Shown: positions 17,500 to 26,989, counted from the stretch's first letter. The stretch is 64,000 nt of DNA from Pseudomonas fluorescens Q2-87 (GCF_000281895.1 NZ_CM001558.1:1492556-1556555); one strand, 5' to 3'. A program made the numbers and translations. Notes: generated from the sequence alone by a model not told the origin.

Positions 17500-18603
17500 T
17501 CAGTCCGAGGGCGCGATCCGCTTGCGCAGATGCGCCATGATCAAGGGCTTGTCCTGAGCCTTGGACGGTTCCGGCAGGTGCCGCGGCCAGTGCCTCAAGT
17601 GGCCGAATAGCTGTTGCTGACGCTTCGGTGCAAGGCGAAGAATCTCCCGCGATGCCGAATCCCACCAATGATGCCTGCACAGCTCGTAGTAAGGATGTTC
17701 CGGCGCCGCGCTGCCATACAACAAGTCGCGCCCGATCCTGTGCAAGGCTCCGCGCTGGTGGCGCAATTTCCATTTGATCTTCAGGCGACGCCAGGCCGAC
17801 GGGAAGGGCCGGCTGCGCGGTACCTCATGGCAGCGCGCTATCAACTGATCGCTGAACGCCTCGCCGTGCTGGGCGAAAAAGTGCTCCTGCATGGTGTGGA
17901 AGAAGCGTTTGTCGGCGAAATAGTGATAGACGTGTTTGTTGGTTTCCTTGATGGCTTGGTGGCGCAACGTGAAGGAAATCGCGATTTGCTCGATGGTATG
18001 GATGTCAAAGCCGTCCTCGGTCCATTCATCGATCCGCTCAATGGCCTGGGACAGCAACGCTGCATCGCCGTCGGTCACACCGCACAAGCCACTGTTATAA
18101 AGCTTGAAGCTGTTGTTCTGATCCACGCCGTGGGTCAACAGGCAATCAGCCAGCTTGCGATAATCCTCGCGGCCACAGACGTAGTCCCAGTTGTATTCGA
18201 AGCGATCCATCAGGTACTGCCCTGGCCGGATTTGCTGGAACAACAGGTCGGGATCGGTGAGGAACAGCGTGTCGGTGTCGACGAACAGGGTTTTCTCGGC
18301 CAGCTTCAGCCCGGCGGCGATGGCGCAGGCTTTGCGCCGGTGCAGGTAACCATTATTGCCCTGCCATTGGGTCAGCAGTCCGGGGCTCAGCTTGACGGTC
18401 TCGATCGGCCAGCCCAGGTAGTCCTCGGGCCGGTCGGTCATGATTCTGATGCTCGGCAGTGTCGCCGGGTTGCCGTGGGCCAATGCCGTCAGGATGCTGA
18501 ACTTGGCTTCGTGGCGATAAGCGTCCTTGTCCCCGTAGATCAGATACAGCAGTTGGTGACGAACTTTCCTGACGGGCGTTTCCTGAAAATCAATAACCTG
18601 CAT
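17500..18603 (-). CDS. Putative GT-A fold glycosyltransferase
   Basis: 367 residues, no signal peptide or clear membrane helix. The N-terminal half has strand-helix alternation and FVDTDTLFL, a DxD motif expected to bind a nucleotide-sugar through a metal ion, followed by YNSGLCGV, which is typical of acceptor/donor loops in GT8-like and nucleotide-diphospho-sugar transferases. The C-terminal 100 residues are basic (RLKIKWKLRHQRG), perhaps for membrane or LPS contact. Neither donor nor acceptor can be read from the sequence. It lies between apeB and rluA; not obviously within a polysaccharide cluster. Confidence 0.7.
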   Translation of the reverse strand: MQVIDFQETPVRKVRHQLLYLIYGDKDAYRHEAKFSILTALAHGNPATLPSIRIMTDRPEDYLGWPIETVKLSPGLLTQWQGNNGYLHRRKACAIAAGLKLAEKTLFVDTDTLFLTDPDLLFQQIRPGQYLMDRFEYNWDYVCGREDYRKLADCLLTHGVDQNNSFKLYNSGLCGVTDGDAALLSQAIERIDEWTEDGFDIHTIEQIAISFTLRHQAIKETNKHVYHYFADKRFFHTMQEHFFAQHGEAFSDQLIARCHEVPRSRPFPSAWRRLKIKWKLRHQRGALHRIGRDLLYGSAAPEHPYYELCRHHWWDSASREILRLAPKRQQQLFGHLRHWPRHLPEPSKAQDKPLIMAHLRKRIAPSD

Positions 18604-18646
18604 GCCAAGCCTTTATCGGATGATCCATTTCCATGGAGAAGCAATT

Positions 18647-19282
18647 CTAGAACGGTGCAGGGCACTCGAAGCGCAAACGCTCGCCGCTTTGCGGATGGGT
18701 GAAACTGAGCATGCTGGCGTGCAGGCACAGCCGTGGCCAGGCAGCGAGGGCCTGCGGGTGGGCGTAGAGCCCGTCGCCCAGCAGTGGATGACCGATGGAC
18801 AGCATGTGCACGCGCAACTGGTGGGAGCGCCCGGTGATCGGCGTCAGCTCGACCCGGCACCAGTCGCCGCAACGTTCCAGCACGCGCCAGAAGGTCAGGG
18901 CGTGTTTGCCGTGTTCATGGTCGACTACGTGCCGGGGCTTGGTCGGCGGATCGTAGCGCAGCGGCAGGTCGATGCTGCCACTGTCCAGCGTTGGTTGGCC
19001 CCAGCACAAGGCGGTGTAGGCTTTTTCGGTTTCGCGGTCATGAAACTGCCGGGACAACTCGCGATGAGTGTCCGGGTCGCGGGCCAACAGGATGATTCCG
19101 GAGGTTTCCCAGTCCAACCGGTGCACGATTCGCGCTTCCGGATAGCCGTTTTCCTGCAGGCGGGTGATCAGGCAGTCTTTGTTGTCATCGGCCCTGCCGG
19201 GCACGGAAAGCAACAGGGTCGGCTTGTCGACCACCAGGACGGCGGCGTCCTGATGAATGATGCGAATGTTGGACAGGGGCAT
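18647..19282 (-). CDS. rluA: RluA-family pseudouridine synthase
   Basis: 211 residues, the short form without an S4 domain, as for RluA. The catalytic motif HRLDWETSG (Asp at about residue 56), the middle motif EKAYTALCWG and the C-terminal GRSHQLRVHM with LLGDGLY are all present. RluA makes pseudouridine at position 746 of 23S rRNA and position 32 of several tRNAs. It follows minE on the same strand, with a strong hairpin between the genes. Confidence 0.9.
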   Translation of the reverse strand: MPLSNIRIIHQDAAVLVVDKPTLLLSVPGRADDNKDCLITRLQENGYPEARIVHRLDWETSGIILLARDPDTHRELSRQFHDRETEKAYTALCWGQPTLDSGSIDLPLRYDPPTKPRHVVDHEHGKHALTFWRVLERCGDWCRVELTPITGRSHQLRVHMLSIGHPLLGDGLYAHPQALAAWPRLCLHASMLSFTHPQSGERLRFECPAPF

Positions 19283-19306
19283 TAAACAGTCTCGTTACAA
19301 ACGCCA

Positions 19307-19365
19307 ACGGCGGCTCGGGCCCATCTCATATTCCCAAGGAAGAGAAGGAGGGCCCGAGCCGCCGT
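19307..19365 (-). terminator. 16-bp perfect hairpin between minE and rluA
   Basis: ACGGCGGCTCGGGCCC (19307-19322) pairs exactly with 19350-19365 across a 28-base loop. No T-run follows on either strand, so it may be a Rho-independent-like terminator of weak type, an mRNA 3' stabiliser or a processing site for the min transcript. Confidence 0.5.
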
Positions 19366-19382
19366 GGCTCCTGCTGGATCTA

Positions 19383-19637
19383 TCAGCGATCCGGCAGGGT
19401 GATGTTGAGTTCCAGAATCGAGCAACTGCCCTGGCTTTCAAGCGCCACGTGCACGTCATCGCTGCCGATGTTGACGTACTTGCGGATCACTTCCACCAGT
19501 TCCTTCTGCAAGGCTGGCAGGTAGTCAGGGGTGCTGCGTTGGCCGCGTTCGTGCGCCACGATGATCTGTAGACGCTCTTTCGCGACCGAGGCGGTACTGG
19601 GCTTTTTGTTGGCACGAAAGAAGTCAAAAAGGTTCAT
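19383..19637 (-). CDS. minE: Cell division topological specificity factor MinE
   Basis: 84 residues. N-terminal [12 protein letters not shown] is the membrane-targeting sequence, followed by the anti-MinCD segment ([14 protein letters not shown]) and a C-terminal dimerisation domain. MinE stimulates the MinD ATPase and drives pole-to-pole oscillation so that FtsZ rings form at mid-cell. Its ATG shares one base with the minD stop (TAATG), so translation is coupled. Confidence 0.97.
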   Translation of the reverse strand: MNLFDFFRANKKPSTASVAKERLQIIVAHERGQRSTPDYLPALQKELVEVIRKYVNIGSDDVHVALESQGSCSILELNITLPDR

Positions 19638-20449
19638 TACCTACCTCCAAACAGGCGCTCGAAGAAACCTTTCTTCGTTACATCGAGGAAACGATGCTCC
19701 ACGGTTTTGCCCAGCAGGCGATCGACTGCATCGCTATACGCCTGGCCGGCGTCGCTCTGGTCGTCGAGAATGACCGGTACGCCGGAGTTCGAGGCCTTGA
19801 GTACCGCTTGGGATTCGGGGATCACGCCCAGCAGGGTGACAGCGAGGATTTCCTTGACGTCTTCGACGCCGAGCATTTCGCCGTCGCTGACCCGTTGCGG
19901 GTTGTAGCGGGTCAGCAGCAGGTGTTCCTTGATCGGCTCTTCGCCCTTTTCGGCGCGGCGGGACTTGCTCGCCAGCAGGCCCAGCATGCGGTCGGAGTCA
20001 CGTACCGACGACACTTCCGGGTTGGTCACGACAATCGCTTCGTCTGCGAAGTACATGGCCAGGTGGGCACCTTTCTCGATGCCGGCCGGGGAGTCGCAGA
20101 CCACGAACTCGAAGTCTTCCTTGAGTTGCATCAGGACCTTTTCCACGCCTTCCTGGGTCAGCGCGTCTTTGTCACGGGTCTGACTGGCAGCCAGCACGTA
20201 GAGATTTTCCAGGCGCTTGTCCTTGATCAGGGCTTGTTGCAGGTTCGCTTCGCCATTGACGACGTTGACGAAGTCATAGACCACGCGACGCTCGCAACCC
20301 ATGATCAGGTCCAGGTTACGCAGGCCGACGTCGAAGTCGACGATGACTGTCTTGTGGCCGCGCAGAGCGAGGCCGGTACCGATAGCGGCGCTGGTGGTGG
20401 TCTTACCCACACCACCCTTGCCGGATGTAACCACGAGAATCTTGGCCAA
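19637..20449 (-). CDS. minD: Septum site-determining ATPase MinD
   Basis: 270 residues. The deviant Walker A motif KGGVGKTT is at the N-terminus, [19 protein letters not shown] follows, and the C-terminus ends in the amphipathic membrane-binding helix [14 protein letters not shown]-bound MinD dimerises on the inner membrane and recruits MinC, then MinE. AAGGAAAAAAGGA upstream supplies the ribosome site. It lies 200 bases after minC and overlaps minE. Confidence 0.98.
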   Translation of the reverse strand: MAKILVVTSGKGGVGKTTTSAAIGTGLALRGHKTVIVDFDVGLRNLDLIMGCERRVVYDFVNVVNGEANLQQALIKDKRLENLYVLAASQTRDKDALTQEGVEKVLMQLKEDFEFVVCDSPAGIEKGAHLAMYFADEAIVVTNPEVSSVRDSDRMLGLLASKSRRAEKGEEPIKEHLLLTRYNPQRVSDGEMLGVEDVKEILAVTLLGVIPESQAVLKASNSGVPVILDDQSDAGQAYSDAVDRLLGKTVEHRFLDVTKKGFFERLFGGR

Positions 20450-20650
20450 GGTGTTTCACCCCTAAGGAAAAAAGGACTTTTTCAGCCCCTGAAGAACATC
20501 TCTGGAAAACTGCTGCAGTTGGACAGGCCAGGCGAAAATCGGATGGCGGGCGAGGTCTACCTCCGGTAAACACTGCCTGATCCTTTTTCCTACGTCGTTT
20601 AGCCGTTTTCGCTACGTTTTAGAGATGCTTGGAAAATGCGGCAGTATCCG

Positions 20651-21388
20651 TTAAAGCCGAATGATGTTCAACACGTCGCCCGTCAGGCTGATCTGGACGC
20701 CCGCCCCCCACAATGGGTCGCGGCGCAAATCCTCGGAAACCTTGTACTGCCCGGCGATGGAAACCAGCTCAGCGCTCAATTGCTGACAGAAAATCCTGGC
20801 TTTTGTATCACCCTTGACGCCGGCCAGCGCGCGACCGCGCATCGGGCCGTATACATGGATGTTGCCATCGGCCAGAAGTTCCGCGCCCGGACTGACCGAG
20901 GAAACGATGACCAGATCGCCACCCTGGGCATAAATCTGTTGCCCGCCGCGCACGGGCGAGGTGATGACGCGGGTCGGCTTGATCGTGGGCTCGGGTGGTT
21001 TTTCCGGGGTTTTCTTCGCTTCGACTGGGCTCAGTTCCAGCACGCGCTCCCGGGCGCCGGACGGCGGCAGCACCGGAATGTCCACGGCGATGGCGGCGGC
21101 GATGTCTTCGATGCGGCTGGCACGGATCGCCAGGGTGCGCAGGCCGTGCTGGCGGCAAACACGCATCAGGCCCGGCAGGTCCACGGCGCCTTCGCCGGCC
21201 GGCAGCTTGTCCAGGGCCAGCACCAGCGGGGCATTGCTGAAGAAATTCGGGGCCTGGGCGACTTTGGCCGCCAATTGCCGGTCAAGGCTCTCCAGGTCGT
21301 TGCGGGCCAGCTCCAGCACCGTAATGGCGAGCATGCTGCCCTTCAACTGGAACACGGGATCTTGGTCTAGCGGTTCGGTTTGGCTCAT
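20651..21388 (-). CDS. minC: Septum site-determining protein MinC
   Basis: 245 residues from the ATG at 21388 ([19 protein letters not shown]). The N-terminal domain (about 15-110) inhibits FtsZ assembly; a proline-rich linker ([16 protein letters not shown]) leads to the C-terminal beta-helix that binds MinD ([35 protein letters not shown]). First gene of the minC-minD-minE group and divergent from the acyltransferase gene. Confidence 0.96.
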   Translation of the reverse strand: MSQTEPLDQDPVFQLKGSMLAITVLELARNDLESLDRQLAAKVAQAPNFFSNAPLVLALDKLPAGEGAVDLPGLMRVCRQHGLRTLAIRASRIEDIAAAIAVDIPVLPPSGARERVLELSPVEAKKTPEKPPEPTIKPTRVITSPVRGGQQIYAQGGDLVIVSSVSPGAELLADGNIHVYGPMRGRALAGVKGDTKARIFCQQLSAELVSIAGQYKVSEDLRRDPLWGAGVQISLTGDVLNIIRL

Positions 21389-21506
21389 GGTCGGCGTACA
21401 ACGGCTTGTCACTAAAAGTGCCGAGACTTATAACGAGATCGTCCGCGAGCCGCAACCCGGGTCGAACAATGTAGAATGCCCGGCCCATGTCTTTGTGGAA
21501 GCTGTA

Positions 21507-22439
21507 ATGGATCGCCCGCGTTTTCGAGCTGCTTTTTTTCATCCGCGTTTCTGGCTGCTATGGTGCGGCCTGGGGCTATTGTGGCTGATCGTCCAGTTGC
21601 CTTATCCGTTGCTGCTGCGTGTCGGCCGTGCATTGGGTGCGCTGATGTACCGGGTGGCTGGCGACCGACGGCGCATCGCCCGGCGCAACCTGGAGCTGTG
21701 CTTTCCCGAAAAGTCCGCTGCCGAGCGCAAGCGTCTGCTCAAGGAAAACTTCGCTTCCACCGGCATCGCTTTCTTCGAAATGGCCATGAGCTGGTGGTGG
21801 TCGCGTTCGCGCCTGGCGAAGCTGGCCCATGTCGAAGGCCTGGAGCATCTCAAGCTGGCCCAGCGCGAGGGCAAGGGCGTGATCCTGATGGCGCTGCATT
21901 TCACCACGTTGGAAATCGGCGCGGCCTTGCTCGGCCAGCAGCACACAATCGATGGCATGTACCGCGAACACAAAAATCCACTTTTCGACTATATCCAGCG
22001 CCGGGGCCGTGAGCGGCACAACCTCGATTCCCTGGCGGTGGAACGCGATGATGTGCGCGGCATGCTCAAGCTGCTGCGTGCCGGTCGGGCGATCTGGTAT
22101 GCGCCGGACCAGGATTACGGCGCCAAGCAAAGCGTGTTCGTGCCGTTGTTCGGCATCCAGGCGGCGACGGTCACCGCCACGAGCAAGTTCGCCCGCCTGG
22201 GCAAGGCGCTGGTCGTGCCATTCGTCCAGGAGCGCCTGGCCGATGGCAGCGGCTATCGCCTGGTGATCCAGGCCCCGCTGGAAGGGTTTCCGGGGGAGAC
22301 TGAAGAGGCTGACTGCATCCGTATCAATCAATGGGTCGAGCAGTCGGTGCGAGATTGTCCCGAGCAATACCTCTGGGCCCACCGGCGCTTCAAGAGCCGT
22401 CCGCCGGGCGAGCCGAAGCTCTACGATAAGCGTGGTTGA
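21507..22439 (+). CDS. lpxL: Lipid A biosynthesis lauroyl/acyl acyltransferase (LpxL/HtrB)
   Basis: 310 residues from the ATG at 21507 (GGAAG upstream), with one N-terminal membrane helix (about 16-38). The catalytic HX4E motif is HFTTLE near residue 131, and WYAPDQDYG and PLFG follow as in the LpxL/LpxM family. It transfers an acyl chain from acyl carrier protein to Kdo-lipid A at the inner membrane. Pseudomonads carry two such paralogues, so the exact acyl position is not certain. Confidence 0.92.
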   Translation: MDRPRFRAAFFHPRFWLLWCGLGLLWLIVQLPYPLLLRVGRALGALMYRVAGDRRRIARRNLELCFPEKSAAERKRLLKENFASTGIAFFEMAMSWWWSRSRLAKLAHVEGLEHLKLAQREGKGVILMALHFTTLEIGAALLGQQHTIDGMYREHKNPLFDYIQRRGRERHNLDSLAVERDDVRGMLKLLRAGRAIWYAPDQDYGAKQSVFVPLFGIQAATVTATSKFARLGKALVVPFVQERLADGSGYRLVIQAPLEGFPGETEEADCIRINQWVEQSVRDCPEQYLWAHRRFKSRPPGEPKLYDKRG

Positions 22440-22488
22440 ATCTGCACTCGGCCAATTTCCAGCGTCACCTTGAGCACGGAGCATTGCG

Positions 22489-23643
22489 ATGACCCCAGCT
22501 GAACCGGTTACAGGTTTGATTCTTTCCGGCGGCGGGGCTCGGGCAGCGTATCAAGTGGGTGTCTTGGCAGCGATTGCCGAGTTGTTGCCCGACGGGGCGC
22601 AGAACCCGTTCCCGGTGATCGTCGGCACATCTGCCGGCGCGATCAACGCGGTCAGCCTGGCCAGCGGGGCGATGGACTTCAAGAGCGCCATCGAACGCCT
22701 GACAGCCTTTTGGCAAACGGTGCGCAGCCATCAGGTCATGCGCAGCGACTGGCGCGGGGTGATTGCCCAGGCGACGCGTTTCATCACTCACAGCCTGCTG
22801 GGCCTTGGAGCCAAGCTGCCGGTGGCGCTGGTCGACAGTTCGCCGCTGCGCGAATTGCTCCAGGCGCAATTCCACGCGTCGGGTATCGAGCAAGCGATTT
22901 TCGAGGAGCAATTGCGGGCGGTGGCGGTGACCGCGTTCGGCTACGAGTCGGGCCAGGCCGTGACGTTCTATCAGGGACGCGGAACCATCGGTGCCTGGCT
23001 GCGCCATCGGCGCATTGGCGTGCCGACGCAGTTGTCGGTAGAGCACTTGCTGGCCAGTTCGGCGATTCCCCTGTTGTTCGCGCCGGTCAAGATTGGCCCG
23101 CAATACTTCGGCGACGGTGCCGTGCGTCAATCGGCGCCTATCAGCCCGGCCCTGCACCTGGGGGCCAATCGCGTGCTGGTCATCGGTGTCAGTGGCAACC
23201 CTCGTGGTGCGGGTGGCCAGGATCCTTCGGAGCGCAGCTACACCGGCCTGCAGCCGTCACTGGCGCAGATCGGCGGCCATATGCTCAACAGCACGTTCAT
23301 CGACAGCCTGGAAAGCGACATCGAGTTGCTTGAGCGTCTGAACGCGTTCAGTCACTTGCTGCCCGACGACGTTCCCGCCCACACCCTCGGCGCGGCGCCG
23401 GTGGAGGTGCTGGTGATTTCTCCCAGCCAACCGATCGATGAAATTGCCGCTCGCCATCGGCAGGAGTTGCCCCGTGCATTGCGAGTATTCCTGCGCGGGC
23501 CGGGGGCGACCAAGACCAGCGGCGCGGGGGTGCTCAGTTACCTGTTGTTCGAGGCGGGGTATTGCAGCGAACTGGTCGAATTGGGGCGCCAGGATGCGTT
23601 GGCGCAGCGTGAGGAACTGAGTCGGTTCCTGGGGTTGGCTTGA
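22489..23643 (+). CDS. Patatin-like phospholipase
   Basis: 384 residues. The oxyanion-hole motif LSGGGARAAYQVGVL, the nucleophile motif GTSAG (Ser in the elbow) and the catalytic Asp in FGDGAVRQ form the Ser-Asp dyad of patatin lipases. No signal peptide is present. The C-terminal third is a cytoplasmic-type extension common in Pseudomonas members. It follows lpxL by 49 bases on the same strand, so membrane-lipid turnover is a plausible role (inference). Confidence 0.9.
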   Translation: MTPAEPVTGLILSGGGARAAYQVGVLAAIAELLPDGAQNPFPVIVGTSAGAINAVSLASGAMDFKSAIERLTAFWQTVRSHQVMRSDWRGVIAQATRFITHSLLGLGAKLPVALVDSSPLRELLQAQFHASGIEQAIFEEQLRAVAVTAFGYESGQAVTFYQGRGTIGAWLRHRRIGVPTQLSVEHLLASSAIPLLFAPVKIGPQYFGDGAVRQSAPISPALHLGANRVLVIGVSGNPRGAGGQDPSERSYTGLQPSLAQIGGHMLNSTFIDSLESDIELLERLNAFSHLLPDDVPAHTLGAAPVEVLVISPSQPIDEIAARHRQELPRALRVFLRGPGATKTSGAGVLSYLLFEAGYCSELVELGRQDALAQREELSRFLGLA

Positions 23644-23681
23644 GGGAGTGCGCCACTAAAACCGTGGCTGTCACGCAGCCA

Positions 23682-23772
23682 GTGTAGGAGCGGGCTTGCT
23701 CGCGCAGGCGACTGAGCATTCAACATCGATATCGGCTGACAGTCCGCTTTCGCGAGCAAGCCCGCTCCCACA
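23682..23772. repeat. REP pair, GGGAGCGGGCTTGCTCGCGAA type
   Basis: Inverted copies of GGAGCGGGCTTGCTCGCG about 40 bases apart, between the convergent patatin and Tsx-like genes. Confidence 0.9.
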
Positions 23773-23812
23773 AGGGATTTGTGGTGGGCTCTAAACCTGA
23801 GATCCAGTCAGG

Positions 23813-24598
23813 TCAGAAGTGATACTTCAGCAAGAAGCTGGTATTGCTCTGGTTGGTCTTGAATCCATCGCTGTCTTCGATGGCGTATTTGTTCTTCCAG
23901 TAATCATATTCCACGCCCACGTAGAGCTGCTTGGCGCCCAGGTTCAGTGCCTTGCCCAAGTCGTATTTGATCTGCGGGTTGATGTGCAGGTTGGCGTGGT
24001 ACGTGCCTTTGGAGTTGGTGTCGTTGTCCACCACCCAGTCGATGAAACCGTCGATCAGGATATCGGACGAGCCCACGGGAATCGTGTAGGCCCACGCGGG
24101 AGTGATCTGCCAGACATTGTCGCCGGCGCGGGCGCCTTCGGTCTGACGGTTGTAGAAGTTCAGCTGGAAGTAGTCGAAACCGGGAATGTCCAGGTCGAAG
24201 CCCGGGCCGATCAGGTAGGACTCGTTGTCGCCTTCCCCGAACTCGTATGTCATGGCCAGCAGCACGTCCTTGATCGGGCCCAGCTCCAGCTTCTGGTCAA
24301 AGATCTTGCCGAACGACAGACGCGGGCTGAACTCACCGTAGTAGGTGTTCGCCCCGGCGTTGCTGTCTTCCTTGCCGTTGTAGAAGATCCGGTCGAGGAA
24401 GAAAAAGTTGTCCCCGTATTTCCAGGCGTCGGCGTGCTCGAAGGTGACGGTCTGCTGGATTCGCGGGTTGACCTGAAAATCCTTGCCGTACAGGTAGGTC
24501 AGGCTGTTGTTCTGCCACTGGAACAGGTCATCGGCCATCGCTTGGCCCCCGGCCAGCAGGGACCCTGCAAGTATCAGGCTGGTGCACATACGTTTCAT
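23813..24598 (-). CDS. Tsx-like nucleoside-specific outer membrane channel
   Basis: 261 residues from the ATG at 24598 (GGGAGC upstream), with a signal peptide cleaved after AMA (ADDLFQWQNNSLTYLYG). The mature protein is rich in alternating aromatic beta-strands (NFFFLDRIFYNG, FDYFQLNFYNR, LYVGVEYDYWKNKY) and ends in a terminal Phe (LLKYHF), a beta-barrel assembly signal. Tsx-family channels pass nucleosides and bases. It is the outermost gene next to the urate genes, on the same strand but about 490 bases away, so a role in purine entry is likely by context. Confidence 0.85.
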   Translation of the reverse strand: MKRMCTSLILAGSLLAGGQAMADDLFQWQNNSLTYLYGKDFQVNPRIQQTVTFEHADAWKYGDNFFFLDRIFYNGKEDSNAGANTYYGEFSPRLSFGKIFDQKLELGPIKDVLLAMTYEFGEGDNESYLIGPGFDLDIPGFDYFQLNFYNRQTEGARAGDNVWQITPAWAYTIPVGSSDILIDGFIDWVVDNDTNSKGTYHANLHINPQIKYDLGKALNLGAKQLYVGVEYDYWKNKYAIEDSDGFKTNQSNTSFLLKYHF

Positions 24599-25086
24599 TC
24601 GGTTTGCTCCCAAAGGTAAGTGGTACCGCTGTCTTTTTTCATTCAGCGCTCTGGTGTGGCGCCTTTTTCAACGGACAATAAACATCCGTTTGGTCAGCTT
24701 TTGCTCGTGGCAAATGCTGTTAGCAAGAGCTGAGCCAAGGCCGAAGCAGGCTCGCCCGAGCGGTTTGAAGCGGTCGAAAAAGGTGTTTTCAAGGGGCCGC
24801 AGTCCTGCGTAACGCCGGTAAAGCTGGCGTGTTGGTCAGGATTCGAGGGGGCTTCCTGGAGGTGCGGATTCGAACGGCCGCGCAGGATACGGACTTGCCT
24901 TGGCGGGCTCAAGTGCCCTGCATCGGCGCATTCGCGACGAATGTGGGGCGTGGTGGTGGGGCTGTGTCATCTGATGCTTTCCTCTGGTTTTTATTGTTGA
25001 GGCGCAGGCAGTCGCTGACGGGCGACCGGTCGTATGCCGGTCTGCCTGTCAGCGGTATTACACGTAGCGATTTTGGACGGCGTGGA
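24599..25086. other. Intergenic stretch without a supported gene
   Basis: About 490 bases between the Tsx-like gene and puuD. It should hold the Tsx-like promoter and the end of the urate operon. Possible short frames lack family signs, and the long plus-strand frame starting at 24829 continues antisense through puuD, so it is a shadow. No REP element or strong terminator was seen. Confidence 0.6.
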
Positions 25087-26388
25087 TCAGTTGGTGCGCG
25101 CGCCCTGGTTGATCCACGCGCCGATCAGATCGCGCTCTTGCTGGGTCATTTGGGTAATGTTGCCCAGTGGCATGATCTGGTTGGTCACGGCCTGGGCCTG
25201 GATGCGCGCGGCCTGTTGCTGGATCTGCTGCGGCGTGTCGAACATCACGCCGGCTGGCGCTGCACTGAACAACGGGCTGGTGGGCTTGGCCGAATGACAG
25301 ACCGAGCAGCGTTCCTGGATCACGCTGTGGACCTTCTCGAACGACGGCCCCTGGGCGTTGGCGGCTTGGGCGGGCGCTGGGGCCGGCGCCGCGGGTGCGG
25401 CTTGCGGCTTGGCACCACCGCCCACGGCGGTTTCCGGCAGCGGCTGGTATTCGATGGCCGCCGGTGCCTTGGCCACGTCCGGTGCGCTCGTCACAGGCTT
25501 GGGGCCAGTGACATAAGCCAGGCAAATCATTGCCAGGGCACCGACCGGCAGCGTCCAGGCGAACCGGTTGCTGTCATGGCGCGTGTTGAAGTAGTGGCGC
25601 ACCAACACAGCGGCCACCGCGATCCCCGCCAGGATCAGCCAGTTGTACGGGCTGCCGTAGGTGCTCGGAAAGTGGTTGCTGATCATGATGAACAGCACCG
25701 GCAGGGTGAAGTAGTTGTTGTGCCGTGAACGCAGCAGCCCCTTGGCCGGCAGTGCCGGATCGGGCGTGCGGTTCTCGGCGATGGCCGCCACCAGCGCGCG
25801 TTGGGCCGGCATGATGATGCGAAACACGTTGCCGACCATGATCGTACCGATGACCGCCCCGACATGCAGGTAGGCACCGCGACCGCTGAAGACCTTGCTG
25901 AACCCGTAGGCGGCGGCGATCAGCAGCACGAACAGGATCAGGCCGAGCAGGGCGGGGCGCTTGCCCAGGGCCGAGTCGCAGAGAAACGAATAGACGAACC
26001 AGCCGACGAACAACGAGCCAATGCCCAAGGCAACACCTTCGGGGCCGCTCAAGCCGCTACCGGGCGCCAGCAAATAAACGGTTGGGTTCCAATAGAACAC
26101 CACGCACAGCAGGGCGATGCCCGACATCCAGGTGAAGTACGCTTCCCACTTGAACCAGTGCAGATTGTCCGGCATGGAGGGTGGTGCGAGTTTGTATTTT
26201 TCCAGGTGGTAGATACCGCCGCCGTGGATGGCCCACAGGTCGCCGGCCAGGCCGCTGCGGGGGTTGACGCGGTTGAGGTTGTTTTCCAGCCAGACGAAGT
26301 AGAACGACGCGCCGATCCAGGCCACGCCAGTGATCATATGAACCCAGCGCACGCTCAGGTTCAGCCATTCCAGCATATGTGCTTCCAC
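25087..26388 (-). CDS. puuD: Membrane urate hydroxylase PuuD with C-terminal cytochrome c domain
   Basis: 433 residues from a GTG at 26388 (AGAGGTAAAG upstream); an ATG at 26376, preceded by GGAAG, would drop four residues. The N-terminal 310 residues carry about eight membrane helices (starting WVHMITGVAWIGASFYFVWLENNLNR). An Ala/Pro-rich linker leads to a c-type cytochrome domain with the haem motif CSVCH at 361-365 and a distal Met in IMPLGN. The family oxidises urate to 5-hydroxyisourate at the membrane, passing electrons into the respiratory chain instead of making hydrogen peroxide. It lies downstream of allA on the same strand. Confidence 0.92.
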   Translation of the reverse strand: MEAHMLEWLNLSVRWVHMITGVAWIGASFYFVWLENNLNRVNPRSGLAGDLWAIHGGGIYHLEKYKLAPPSMPDNLHWFKWEAYFTWMSGIALLCVVFYWNPTVYLLAPGSGLSGPEGVALGIGSLFVGWFVYSFLCDSALGKRPALLGLILFVLLIAAAYGFSKVFSGRGAYLHVGAVIGTIMVGNVFRIIMPAQRALVAAIAENRTPDPALPAKGLLRSRHNNYFTLPVLFIMISNHFPSTYGSPYNWLILAGIAVAAVLVRHYFNTRHDSNRFAWTLPVGALAMICLAYVTGPKPVTSAPDVAKAPAAIEYQPLPETAVGGGAKPQAAPAAPAPAPAQAANAQGPSFEKVHSVIQERCSVCHSAKPTSPLFSAAPAGVMFDTPQQIQQQAARIQAQAVTNQIMPLGNITQMTQQERDLIGAWINQGARTN

Positions 26389-26440
26389 AGTCTTTACCTC
26401 TCGCCCGTCATGCTTGTTTTCGCATAATCGGACGCTTCTC

Positions 26441-26944
26441 TTATTGGTGGGGGGCGAGGATCAACAGCTCATCCTCTTTGAAAAAATGCTCATCGCAGTT
26501 ATTGCCTGTGCCACTGCGATCAACCACCAGGAAGTCATCCCGCTTTTCGATCGTCAGCACCGGGTGGTGCCAGACGCCGCGATGGTAATTAATGCCCTGC
26601 CTGCCGTTGGTGACGAAGGCGCGGACCAAGCCTGATACAGGTGCATCGCCAAGTGGCGCGACCACGATCAGAAAGGGATTGCCGAGCAGCGGTATGAAGG
26701 CCTGGCTGCCCAGCGGATGGCGCTCCAGCATGCGCACGGTCAATGGCATGTCCAGCGCGTCGGCGCGGAAGATGCTGATGATCGCCTGGTCGTCCGGCGT
26801 GGCGGTTTCCACCGTCGCCAGGCGATGAAAGCGCAGGGTCGAACCGTTGTTGATCATGAAGTGATCGCTGCCATCGGTTTCGATCACGTCACCGAACGGG
26901 GCGAAGGCTTCTTTGGTCAACGGTTCGATCTTGAGTGTGCGCAT
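26441..26944 (-). CDS. allA: Ureidoglycolate lyase AllA
   Basis: 167 residues, cytoplasmic, a cupin-fold enzyme. MRTLKIEPLTKEAFAPFGDVIE at the N-terminus (split: residues 1-22), FRADALDMP, ERHPLGSQAF and YHRGVWHHPVL are typical AllA motifs, the His-rich one lying in the active site. It splits ureidoglycolate into glyoxylate and urea, the last step before glyoxylate enters Gcl. The upstream extension of the frame runs into a REP element, so the ATG at 26944 is chosen. Confidence 0.95.
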   Translation of the reverse strand: MRTLKIEPLTKEAFAPFGDVIETDGSDHFMINNGSTLRFHRLATVETATPDDQAIISIFRADALDMPLTVRMLERHPLGSQAFIPLLGNPFLIVVAPLGDAPVSGLVRAFVTNGRQGINYHRGVWHHPVLTIEKRDDFLVVDRSGTGNNCDEHFFKEDELLILAPHQ

Positions 26945-26989
26945 GCTGGTCTTCTTATCCAAAAAAATCTGTGTCGTTTGTTCAGCTTT

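Noticed and set aside
20861..20875. GTATACA in minC as another copy of the TTGTATACAA operator
   Set aside because: Only the core seven bases match, the flanks are CC and TGG, and it is inside coding sequence.
24829..25728. 299-codon plus-strand frame reaching into puuD
   Set aside because: Most of it is antisense to puuD; the part outside has no family signs or ribosome site.
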